A stretch of 13,251 nt of DNA, taken from the NCBI GenBank assembly GCA_035544835.1, contig DASZZV010000238.1:1-13251 (forward strand), written 5' to 3'. Positions 7,369 to 13,100 of this stretch are shown here, one piece after another; the stretch's first letter is position 1; each line of letters opens with the position of its first letter. The notes beneath the pieces were generated by a model, which had not been told where the DNA came from, made no database searches, and worked only from the letters and a program-made list of their open reading frames with translations. Position numbers and translations under genes: made by a program. The stretch comes from DASZZV01 sp035544835 (GTDB lineage Bacteria; Acidobacteriota; Thermoanaerobaculia; Gp7-AA8).

Positions 7369-8052
7369 TTATTCCAGTCCCAGCTCCGCCATGACCTTCT
7401 TCATATCGTTCCAGACATCCTTCTTTGCGGAGGGTGTTCTGAGCAGGTAGGCAGGATGGTATGTGGGCATCACCCTGATATCGCCGTAACGAAGCCATTT
7501 TCCACGGACCGTAGAGATGCCCAGCGGTTTCTGCATGATGGTCTGAAGGGCGAAGCGGCCGAGTGTGACGATGACCTTCGGCCGGATCATCTCGATCTGA
7601 CGTTGGATGTAGGGACGGCAGGTGTCCATCTCGTCCTGCTCCGGATTCCGGTTCTCGGGCGGCCGGCACTTGATGACGTTGGAAATGTAGACATCGTCGC
7701 GCGTTAACTTCATGGCCTTGATGATGTCAGTCAGCAGTTGGCCGGCGCGGCCGACGAAAGGCTCCCCAGCCGCATCCTCATCCCGTCCCGGAGCCTCGCC
7801 GATGAACATCAGGTCGGCACTGAGATTGCCCTCGCCGACGACGGCCTGCGTACGCGTGGTGGAAAGGCGGCAGAGCGTACAGGCTTTGATCTGCGCGGCC
7901 AGCGCGGCGTAGAGATCGCTGTCGGCCCCGCTGCTCGGGGTAGCATCGGCAACGGCGGATTCAGCGATGCTCGAAACCGCGGCGCTGCCGAGGTCCAGGT
8001 GTGTGAACCCGAGGTCGCGGAGGAAACGAAGCTCATCGAGAGGGGAAGCCAT
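7369..8052 (-). CDS. Uracil-DNA glycosylase, family 4 (4Fe-4S)
   Basis: Family-4 UDGs remove uracil from DNA, starting base excision repair of deaminated cytosine. The protein is 227 aa from the chosen start. Residues 1-48 are a variable N-terminal extension. The UDG fold follows, with motif I GEAPGRDEDAAGEPFVGRAG (85-104), SNVIKCRPPENRNP (124-137), the strand VIVTLGRFAL (160-169) and motif HPAYLLR (199-205). Four cysteines fit the iron-sulfur ligands: 58 and 61 (CTLC), 129 and 145. The open frame extends upstream to 8517, through repeat D2 and across the antisense of the nucleotidyltransferase gene. Those residues are not family-like, so ATG 8052 (MASPLDELRFL) is used; TAGAAT lies 7 nt upstream. 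In related genomes this gene tends to sit with coaBC and priA. Here accessory DNA separates it from both. Confidence 0.93.
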   Translation of the reverse strand: MASPLDELRFLRDLGFTHLDLGSAAVSSIAESAVADATPSSGADSDLYAALAAQIKACTLCRLSTTRTQAVVGEGNLSADLMFIGEAPGRDEDAAGEPFVGRAGQLLTDIIKAMKLTRDDVYISNVIKCRPPENRNPEQDEMDTCRPYIQRQIEMIRPKVIVTLGRFALQTIMQKPLGISTVRGKWLRYGDIRVMPTYHPAYLLRTPSAKKDVWNDMKKVMAELGLE

Positions 8053-8115
8053 TGAGGGGATTCTAACGTAGTGGGCGCAGGGTGCACTCCGCACTGCGAC
8101 GCGGGTAGAAAAGCC

Positions 8116-8250
8116 CGGAGTGGCGACATCCTGTCGCCTGGCTCGGCGGCGTCCCGCGCCGCCGCCCCCGTCCGGGATTTGCATCCTTAATTCGGGAGAA
8201 CGGCGGCGCGGGACGCCGCCGAGCCAGGCGGCAAAGATGCCGCCACTCCG
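8116..8250. repeat. Large palindromic repeat D, copy 2
   Basis: A 135-bp element with arms nearly identical to copy 1 (4182-4322) and the same internal hairpins GGCGACA-TCC-TGTCGCC and GGCGGCA-AAGA-TGCCGCC. The base changes GGCTCGGCGG versus GGCCCGACGG in the left arm are compensated in the right arm, except that copy 1 keeps one A/C mismatch region. The central 40 nt differ completely. It lies between the divergent starts of udg (8052) and the nucleotidyltransferase gene (8273), ending 22 nt before the latter. Confidence 0.9.
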
Positions 8251-8272
8251 ATTTGGCATGCGAGAATGACAC

Positions 8273-8743
8273 ATGACGTTCGATGACGTCGCCGCTGTGC
8301 TGGCGGCGCTGGAGCGGGAGGCGGTCGAGTATGTTCTGGTTGGTGGGGTCGCCGTCGGCCTGCACGGCATTGAGCGAGCCACCAATGACATCGATCTCTT
8401 CATCAGGTCGGACGAGTCGAATGTCGAACGGCTCAAAACCGCGCTGCGCTCGGTCTTCGACGACCCTTCGATCGGCGAGATCTCGGCAGCCGATCTGCAG
8501 GGAGAGTATCCGACCATCCGTTACGGTCCACCGGAGGGAGACTTCGTCATCGACATTCTCTCGAGACTCGGAACCACGATCCGGTATGAGGACCTGGAGG
8601 CCCAGGTGATGGAGATCGAGGGCGTAAAGGTGCGTGTGGCTACCCCGCGTACGCTGTATCGAATGAAACGTGACACGGTGCGCTCCATCGACAGGATCGA
8701 CGCTGCAAACCTGCGCGAAAAGTTTCATCTCGAGGATGACTGA
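8273..8743 (+). CDS. Nucleotidyltransferase-fold protein (MNT/AbiEii-like)
   Basis: 156 aa. The N-terminal half has the pol-beta nucleotidyltransferase signature: a helix, then YVLVGGVAVGLHGIERATNDID (residues 20-41) with the GG pair at 24-25 and the two metal-binding carboxylates D39 and D41. A likely third carboxylate lies in FVIDIL (D94). The C-terminal part, VATPRTLYRMKRDTVRSIDRIDAANL (122-147), matches the helical tail seen in AbiEii-type and DUF6036-like stand-alone nucleotidyltransferases. Such proteins are often toxin or antitoxin partners that transfer NMPs to tRNA or protein, but this one's substrate is unknown. It is on the strand opposite to the operon. The next gene starts within its stop codon (TGATG). 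No Shine-Dalgarno is seen; the leader is only 22 nt from repeat D2. All catalytic residues look intact. Confidence 0.78.
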   Translation: MTFDDVAAVLAALEREAVEYVLVGGVAVGLHGIERATNDIDLFIRSDESNVERLKTALRSVFDDPSIGEISAADLQGEYPTIRYGPPEGDFVIDILSRLGTTIRYEDLEAQVMEIEGVKVRVATPRTLYRMKRDTVRSIDRIDAANLREKFHLEDD

Positions 8744-8955
8744 TGCCGGTACAGAAATTTCGAGATCTGGATGAAGCCCGGAAAGCACTGTGGTCCACCG
8801 GCGGAAGCGCCGAGAATATACGGCGTCTCAGGTTCGCCCTCGCCTTCTGGTCTAGAGTCCGGCCCCGACGTGCTCGACGCGGGGTGATCAGATTCCGAAC
8901 GATTGAAGAAGCGAACCGATCCAGGGAAAGTTGGGAAGCACTCGGCTGCGAATGA
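8743..8955 (+). CDS. Small basic protein paired with the nucleotidyltransferase
   Basis: 70 aa, coupled to the preceding gene by a 1-nt stop/start overlap (TGATG). It starts MPVQKFRDLDEARKALW, has a basic centre (RRLRFALAFWSRVRPRRARRG, split at residues 27-47) and ends RFRTIEEANRSRESWEAL. No membrane segment or metal motif is seen. The arrangement of an Arg-rich helix between FRDLDEAR and FRTIEEANR suggests two similar short motifs around a basic core. The pairing suggests a two-gene functional unit such as a toxin-antitoxin couple, but this is inference. It does not look like a HEPN partner, being too short and lacking an obvious R-x4-6-H. Confidence 0.6.
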   Translation: MPVQKFRDLDEARKALWSTGGSAENIRRLRFALAFWSRVRPRRARRGVIRFRTIEEANRSRESWEALGCE

Positions 8956-8982
8956 GCGAGGCGCTAAAGCTAAACCCAGGTT

Positions 8983-9014
8983 CCCGTGCCCGGCCTTTGA
9001 TCGATGTCGGTTAG
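8983..9014. repeat. Solo copy of the 3390-3422 repeat, inverse orientation
   Basis: The reverse complement of this segment matches 3390-3422: CTAACCGAC, then a 3-nt versus 4-nt variable spot, then a 20-nt identical block ending GGCCGGGCACGGG. It is only one end of the longer inverted repeat found near accA. Confidence 0.8.
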
Positions 9015-9034
9015 TTAGTTATAGTTAGTTAGTT
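9010..9034. repeat. TAGT short tandem repeat
   Basis: GTTAGTTAGTTA followed by TAGTTAGTTAGTT, a run of TAGT tetramers with one slip. The last unit overlaps the TAGTTCC start of the terminal inverted repeat of the adjacent element, so it may mark or have grown from the insertion junction. Confidence 0.7.
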
Positions 9035-9095
9035 CCTGTCCTGAAACGAGCTCATGACAGGAGCTTTCAGCCGCGTAGCGGCGACATCGTTTTGG

Positions 9096-9498
9096 CCCCA
9101 CCCGTGAGGGCAATGGTCTTAACTTAAGACATCGGGGCGTAAGCGCGATGCTGCACGGACGCCTGGGTAGGGATGGAGTTCTGCGTTGCATGGCAATCCA
9201 GCGCGCGAAGGCGCGCGGCAGACCTGTAGCACCGGGCGTGAGCCCGGTGTTGCGCCGGCGAACGAGTAAGAATTGCTTTGGGATTTATGAGCCCGCGAAG
9301 GCGGGCGGCAGATCGCGATGCCACTGTCTGGCGCCCGCCTTCGCGGGCTGACCCAGATTACGTTGGACATCGCAACACCGGGCTTACGCCCGGTGCTTCA
9401 GGTCTTCCGCGCGCCTTCGCGCGCTACGTAGGCGTATTGTCCAGCCCGCAAATAATCGCTTAAGTTATAAGTTAAGGCCATTGACCCGTGAGGGTGGG
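9096..9498. repeat. Nested palindrome of about 403 bp
   Basis: Matching inverted layers from outside in: 9096-9125 with 9470-9498 (CCCCACCC, CAATGG and CTTAACTT blocks); 9200-9256 with 9368-9424, about 57 bp per arm; and 9290-9308 with 9331-9349. Every layer is made of small hairpins: GCGCGC-GAAG-GCGCGC (9201-9216) and its complement (9409-9424), CACCGGGC-GTGA-GCCCGGTG (9230-9249) and its partner with loop TTAC (9376-9395), GCCCGC-GAAG-GCGGGC (9291-9306) and its partner with loop CTTC (9333-9348). Confidence 0.88.
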
Positions 9499-9524
9499 GT
9501 GACGCGCGAACGAGACACGGTTTT

Positions 9525-9541
9525 GAGCCCCGGTAGGGGCG
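9525..9541. repeat. Half copy of palindrome C
   Basis: Same 17-nt arm as 7033-7049 with one base changed, forming the hairpin GCCCC-GGTA-GGGGC at 9527-9540. The reverse-complement partner arm is absent. Confidence 0.75.
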
Positions 9542-9587
9542 GCATCGGGAAGGCGCAGGAGGGACGCTGCACTATGGACGCTGCACG

Positions 9588-9738
9588 ATGGGACATACGT
9601 ACACCTCTCTGCTGACGCATCTCGTCTTCAGTACAAAGGATCGTTTGCGGCGTTGCTCGAAATCTACGAGTGAAGCCACTCGCGATCAATTCGGTTGCTG
9701 ACCATCTCCACATGCTGGTTGACGTCCAGGCCGCATAA
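9588..9738 (+). pseudogene. Degenerate IS200/REP-associated (Y1) transposase
   Basis: Two fragments of a Y1_Tnp (RAYT/IS200-like) transposase in different frames. Frame 1, from ATG 9588, reads MGHTYTSLLTHLVFSTKDR (to 9644), the classic N-terminus of the family. After a jump of one frame, 9649-9735 reads GVARNLRVKPLAINSVADHLH and then MLVDV, then stops (TAA 9736-9738). VADHLHML is the HUH metal-binding motif, normally VADHVHLL. Intact members are near 130-180 aa, with about 20-25 residues between the two fragments and a catalytic Tyr further on. Here the intervening residues and the whole C-terminal part, including the Tyr, are gone. HUH Y1 enzymes cut single-stranded DNA at hairpins, which fits the hairpin-rich surroundings. 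The start is preceded by a twice-repeated GGACGCTGCAC (9562-9572 and 9577-9587). Confidence 0.82.
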
Positions 9739-9790
9739 AAATCGATGCCGCCGCTCCGCGGCTCGTGAAAACATATGCACCCGACGCGCT

Positions 9791-9810
9791 CCCCACCCTC
9801 ACGGGTGGGG
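9791..9810. repeat. CCCCACCC hairpin at the right end of the element
   Basis: Perfect 8-bp stem with 4-nt loop (CCCCACCC-TCAC-GGGTGGGG). The same unit occurs partly at 9096-9110 and 9484-9498, so three copies punctuate the mobile element. It lies on the 3' side of the transposase relic. Confidence 0.8.
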
Positions 9811-9931
9811 CTAAAACGATTCCGCCGCTACGCGGCTGGAGACCGAAGCCATGCGCTGCCTACGGCCTTTCCGAGGCGAGCCTGCCTATTCAGTTCCAGT
9901 CACAAGAGGACCTCAGGACAGGAACTAGCTG

Positions 9932-11113
9932 CTAGATCTGTTTGACGACGATATCGAGGATTTGATTTGCGATCACGGCCTTGGATGCACGCGGGAGCCG
10001 GACCGTCGTTCCCTGGCGAGAGATGACCGTCACTTCGTTTTCATCTGAATCGAAGCCGATAGCGGAGTCGGACACGTCGTTGGCGACGATGAGGTCCGCT
10101 CCCTTGCTTTCGAGCTTTTCCTGCGCATTCGATTCCACGTTCTCGGTCTCGGCGGCGAAAGCGACGACATACGGCCCTCCGTTCACCTTGCGAATCGAGC
10201 CGAGGATGTCAGGAGTTTTCTTGAGGGTCAGTTCAAGCGTCTCGCTGTCGGGACTCTTCTTGATCTTTTGGTCTGCAACCGACGCCGCTGTGAAGTCCGC
10301 GACCGCGGCGGCCTTGATGACGACGTGCTGACCGGGCAGGGCGGACATCACCGCGTCGCTCATCTCCTGCGCGCTGGTCACCTGCAATACGGCGACGCCG
10401 GCGGGCACAGTGATCGAAGTCGGACCGGTAACGAGGGTCACTTCCGCTCCCCGCGCTCGCGCCGCCCCGGCGATCGCGTAGCCCATCTTTCCGGAAGAAC
10501 GATTGGACAGATATCGAACGGGATCGAGAGCCTCACGCGTCGGACCGGCCGTAACGAGGATCCTTTTTCCGGTGAGATCCTTCGCCGCGAACATCTGCCG
10601 GACACGTTCGACGATCACCGGAATATCGGGAAGGCGTCCTGCGCCCTCGTCTCCACAGGCCAGAAGGCCTGAATCGGGCTCCATGATTTCCACGCCGCGC
10701 GTACGGAGGCGCTGGAGATTGTCCTGAACGGCGGCATTTGCGAGCATGAAGGTGTTCATGGCCGGAGCGACCAGGATGGCTGTTCGATGTGCGACTGCGT
10801 AGGTCGTCAGGGCATCATCAGCGATGCCGACGGCGAGTTTGGCGATCACGTTGGCAGTCGCGGGCGCGATGAGGAGCAGATCTGCCCAGCGGGCGACCTC
10901 GATGTGGTCGACCCCTCCCTGCGAGGCGTCGCCCCAGTGGTCCTGAATCACCCCATGATTGGAGACCGCGGAGAGGGAGAGCGGAGAAACAAAACGCGCC
11001 GCGTTCGGGGTGAGGATCACCCGAACGTCGGCGCCGATATCCTGTAACCGTCGAACCAGATCCGGCGCCTTGTACGCGGCAATGCCGCCCGAGACGCCGA
11101 GAACTATTTTCAC
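9932..11113 (-). CDS. coaBC: Bifunctional PPC decarboxylase / PPC synthetase CoaBC
   Basis: CoaBC makes 4'-phosphopantetheine in two steps of CoA synthesis: the C-terminal CoaB half joins cysteine to phosphopantothenate, and the N-terminal flavoprotein CoaC half decarboxylates the product. It is 393 aa, a normal length. CoaC part: GVSGGIAAYKA (6-16), His70 in DHIEVARWADLLLIAPATAN (69-88), PAMNTFM with Asn120, and LLACGDEGAGR with Cys153. CoaB part from about 183: RILVTAGPTREALDPVRYLS (184-203), NRSSGKMG (204-211), KAAAVADF (267-274), KKTPDI (299-304), FAAETEN (319-325) and NDVSDSAIGFDSDENEV (345-361). The start is GTG at 11113, overlapping the rpoZ stop as GTGA, with GAGG 4 nt upstream. The downstream end is 4 nt from the mobile element. 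Confidence 0.96.
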   Translation of the reverse strand: MKIVLGVSGGIAAYKAPDLVRRLQDIGADVRVILTPNAARFVSPLSLSAVSNHGVIQDHWGDASQGGVDHIEVARWADLLLIAPATANVIAKLAVGIADDALTTYAVAHRTAILVAPAMNTFMLANAAVQDNLQRLRTRGVEIMEPDSGLLACGDEGAGRLPDIPVIVERVRQMFAAKDLTGKRILVTAGPTREALDPVRYLSNRSSGKMGYAIAGAARARGAEVTLVTGPTSITVPAGVAVLQVTSAQEMSDAVMSALPGQHVVIKAAAVADFTAASVADQKIKKSPDSETLELTLKKTPDILGSIRKVNGGPYVVAFAAETENVESNAQEKLESKGADLIVANDVSDSAIGFDSDENEVTVISRQGTTVRLPRASKAVIANQILDIVVKQI

Positions 11114-11319
11114 TCGGCCTCGGGCTCGAGGGGCGACACCGGCTCAGCCAGCAGCCAGCGGACCTGATTCTCGTTCACTTCCTGCATGGCCACGCGGGTC
11201 GGTTTGGCGTGACGCGAGCGGATCTTCGGCATCGCGCCCTGGATCAACTGCTCGGCCCTCTTCGATACGAGTAGCACGTACCGGAACTTGCTATCCACGT
11301 TCTCTGGCAATCCGTCCAT
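11110..11319 (-). CDS. rpoZ: RNA polymerase omega subunit
   Basis: 69 aa. Omega helps assemble and stabilise core RNA polymerase by holding beta'. The signature is present: SKFRYVLLVSKRAEQLIQGA (10-29), matching the family pattern (N/S)RF.LV..A..RA.QL, and KPTRVAMQEV (39-48), matching the K...IAL.E. block. The tail is acidic (EPEAE). The start ATG at 11319 has a strong Shine-Dalgarno (AAGGAGG) 6 nt upstream. The first 29 nt overlap the end of gmk, and the last 4 nt overlap the GTG start of coaBC. The arrangement gmk-rpoZ-coaBC is widely conserved in bacteria, which supports the call despite the short length. The pppGpp-related residues cannot be judged from here. Confidence 0.92.
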   Translation of the reverse strand: MDGLPENVDSKFRYVLLVSKRAEQLIQGAMPKIRSRHAKPTRVAMQEVNENQVRWLLAEPVSPLEPEAE

Positions 11320-11989
11320 TCTCTTCCTCCTTGAAACGATGCGCCCGTTCCCGAAGTTTCTCGAGTGCCGTGCTGGTCTTGAGCTTCCTGGCGATGATCG
11401 CGGCTTTCAGACAGTCGCCGGCGATCTCCCTGTTGTCATTGATGATGACGTAGTCGTAAAAATTAAAGCCCTGCTCGATCTCACTGTACGCCTTACGCAG
11501 TCGGAGCTCGATCTGCGCTTCGGTATTGAGGCCTCGGCTGCGGATGCGTCTTTCCAGCTCTTCGAATGAGGGGGGGAACACGAAAACGCTTACCGACCGC
11601 GGCTTGAGATCGGCGATTTCAGAAATCTTCTGAGCGCCCTGGACGTCGATGTCCAGGATGACATCCTGCTGCGCTGCCAGTCTTCCCTGAACCTCTTTGA
11701 GGGAAGTACCGTACATCTGGCCATGAACATGAGCCCATTCCAGAAATTCCCCACGGTCGACCATCTCCTGGAAGGCCTCGCGCTTCGTAAAGTAATACTC
11801 GACCCCGTTGGTCTCCCCTGCCCGCGCCTCGCGAGTGGTATGGGAAACCGAAAAGTGAAGCGTGTGCCCGAGCTTTCCGAAGTACTGGCAAGCCATGTTG
11901 ACGAGCGTCGTTTTGCCGGCTGCTGAAGGGCCCGAGACAATGATCAACGTGCCGTCAGGATAAAAATTGACGGTCGCATCACTCGACAT
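11291..11989 (-). CDS. gmk: Guanylate kinase
   Basis: Gmk phosphorylates GMP to GDP with ATP. It is 232 aa, slightly longer than the usual 205-210 owing to a charged C-terminal tail (KLRERAHRFKEEENGRIARERG). Motifs: P-loop GPSAAGKTT (20-28), the GMP-binding region SVSHTTREARAGETNGVEYYF (split over residues 47-67), EFLEWAHVHGQMYGTS (81-96), DIDVQGAQ (113-120) and the lid region RRIRSRG (147-153) with ELRLRKAYSEI (161-171). The ATG at 11989 lies 11 nt inside the yicC end, so translation is probably coupled to yicC. The last 29 nt overlap rpoZ. The tail carries the rpoZ ribosome-binding site, which may explain its retention. Confidence 0.96.
   Translation of the reverse strand: MSSDATVNFYPDGTLIIVSGPSAAGKTTLVNMACQYFGKLGHTLHFSVSHTTREARAGETNGVEYYFTKREAFQEMVDRGEFLEWAHVHGQMYGTSLKEVQGRLAAQQDVILDIDVQGAQKISEIADLKPRSVSVFVFPPSFEELERRIRSRGLNTEAQIELRLRKAYSEIEQGFNFYDYVIINDNREIAGDCLKAAIIARKLKTSTALEKLRERAHRFKEEENGRIARERG
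11326..11332 (-). promoter_or_regulatory. Strong Shine-Dalgarno of rpoZ inside gmk
   Basis: AAGGAGG, 6 nt from the rpoZ ATG, lies within the final gmk codons. It is the best ribosome-binding match in the window and suggests that rpoZ is translated independently at a high rate from the shared message. Confidence 0.8.
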
Positions 11990-12872
11990 TCTGAACCTGC
12001 TCTCGGATTCGCTCCACCTCAGTCTTCAATTCTACAACGAGGGTGCGAATCGCCGACGAGCGTGACTTCTGTCCCATCGTATTGATTTCACGAAGGACTT
12101 CCTGCGTCAGAAAATCGAGCTTCTTGCCCGAGGACTCTTTCGCCGGCAGGATGGTATCCATCTGTTTGAGGTGACTCTGAAGACGGGTCAGCTCCTCGGC
12201 GATGTCGCCCCGCTCCACCATCAGCACCGTCTCCTGGGCCAGCCGGTCGGGATCAACCGTGACTCCGGCCGTGCCGGCAATCTCGGCAACGCGCTGCGTG
12301 TAAAGGTCCAGCGTCTCTTTCACCACGCTGTCCCGGTGTGTGGCCAGTGACTGCGCGTGCTCGCGGATGCTCCCGAGTCGCGAAGCGATGTCGAGGCGGA
12401 GTGCCTCGCCCTCGACCTGGCGCATCTCGCGAACCGCAGCGAAGCTTCGCCCCACGACTTCGCGGAACGCGGCGCGCTCGCTGTCGTCCAGCTCAGTCTC
12501 CACAGGCTCGACACTGATGAGGTCGGGAATCCGCAGAAGGTCTCCGGCGGTAATGCTCTGGGTGGAGAGTCCGAACTCCTCCATGACCGCACGCACCTGA
12601 GGGACGACGGCATCAGCGATCTTGCGATTGACCCGTACCATGTAATCAGGCTCGCCCTGGCGCACCGCGCGGACGGTGATGTCGACCTTACCCCGCGTAA
12701 ACGTCTCAGCGGCGAGGGTCCTGATCACGGCGTCCAGCTCCCACAGCCATTCCGGCAGGCGGATGGAAAGCTCGAGATACTTATGGTTCACGCTACGCGT
12801 CGACACGGTGATCGAGTACCGCTCGCCCACCGTCCCCGAGGCCCGTCCAAATCCTGTCATGCTCTGAATCAT
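11979..12872 (-). CDS. yicC: YicC/YloC-family endoribonuclease
   Basis: 297 aa, standard for the family. It begins MIQSMTGFGRASG, the YicC hallmark, followed by SVNHKYLELSIRLP (27-40) and FTRGKVDITV (58-67) of the N-terminal domain. The C-terminal domain has the conserved block ERGDIAEELTRLQSHLKQ (220-237) and GKKLDFLTQEVLREINTMGQ (249-268), with KSRSSAIRTLVVELKTEVERIREQVQNVE to the end. Members (E. coli YicC, B. subtilis YloC) are metal-dependent RNases in RNA decay and stress; the exact substrate here is unknown. It is the first gene of the yicC-gmk-rpoZ-coaBC run, and a candidate promoter lies just upstream. Its stop overlaps the gmk start by 11 nt. Confidence 0.94.
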   Translation of the reverse strand: MIQSMTGFGRASGTVGERYSITVSTRSVNHKYLELSIRLPEWLWELDAVIRTLAAETFTRGKVDITVRAVRQGEPDYMVRVNRKIADAVVPQVRAVMEEFGLSTQSITAGDLLRIPDLISVEPVETELDDSERAAFREVVGRSFAAVREMRQVEGEALRLDIASRLGSIREHAQSLATHRDSVVKETLDLYTQRVAEIAGTAGVTVDPDRLAQETVLMVERGDIAEELTRLQSHLKQMDTILPAKESSGKKLDFLTQEVLREINTMGQKSRSSAIRTLVVELKTEVERIREQVQNVE

Positions 12873-12883
12873 GGTGGGAAAGG

Positions 12884-12912
12884 CTTATAGCGCCCTTCGG
12901 GCGAATTGAAAA
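12884..12912 (-). promoter_or_regulatory. Candidate promoter of the yicC operon
   Basis: On the minus strand, TTTTCA (12912-12907), a 17-nt spacer and TATAAG (12889-12884) fit a sigma-70-type promoter (4/6 and 5/6 of the consensus). The -10 ends 11 nt before the ATG, so the leader would be about 5 nt. The spacer contains the perfect hairpin CGCCC-TTC-GGGCG (12891-12903), which could be an operator. The -35 lies in the AT-rich repeat. Confidence 0.4.
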
Positions 12913-12933
12913 TTAAAAATTGAAAATTGAAAA
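12904..12933. repeat. AATTGAAA tandem repeat
   Basis: About 30 nt of AATTGAAA/AATTAAAA units, an AT-rich island in GC-rich DNA directly upstream of yicC. Similar words are seen in intergenic DNA of other bacteria. It supplies the -35 region of the candidate promoter. Confidence 0.75.
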
Positions 12934-12980
12934 AGTAGAAGTGGGGAACGACACGCGTCGCCGATCAGAAAGAGCTTGTA

Positions 12981-13059
12981 ATCCTGAGCCGCAGCGAAGG
13001 ATCTGAAGATAGAGAGATATGAATTCAGATCCTGCTGCTGGAGATCCTTCGCCGCGGCG
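12981..13059. repeat. Decayed GAGCCGCAGCGA-type palindrome
   Basis: 12981-13003 reads ATCCTGAGCCGCAGCGAAGG then ATC, a variant of the hairpin core at 2251-2286. An inverted relative, GATCCTTCGCCGCGGCGGCT, is at 13043-13062. Between them is a 9-bp inverted pair, GGATCTGAA (12999-13007) and TTCAGATCC (13024-13032). No coding potential is seen in 12873-13251 apart from translated repeats. Confidence 0.7.
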
Positions 13060-13100
13060 GCTGCTAAGAAACTCCCTGTATTTACGCGGGTTCCCTGATG

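Larger units (their letters stand above)
9030..9927. mobile_element. 898-bp terminal-inverted-repeat element with transposase relic
   Basis: Perfect 15-bp terminal inverted repeats: TAGTTCCTGTCCTGA at 9030-9044 and its reverse complement at 9913-9927. A second, subterminal inverted pair, 9068-9110 with 9796-9838, is 43 bp long and matches at 40 positions; it contains GCCGC-GTA-GCGGC and the CCCACCC/GGGTGGG hairpin. Between the ends are the nested palindrome at 9096-9498 and the transposase relic at 9588-9738. The right end stops 4 nt from the coaBC stop codon. No clear target-site duplication is visible. Region 8956-9931 contains no intact gene. The element could be one transposon or several repeat insertions stacked symmetrically. 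Confidence 0.72.

Noticed and set aside
8053..8517. N-terminal extension of the uracil-DNA glycosylase
   Set aside because: The extension crosses repeat D2 and the antisense strand of the nucleotidyltransferase gene.
9096..9498. CRISPR array
   Set aside because: The repeats are inverted and nested, not direct and evenly spaced, and no cas genes are present.
9465..9713. Minus-strand 82-aa frame
   Set aside because: It is antisense to the transposase relic and includes repeat sequence; there is no independent support.
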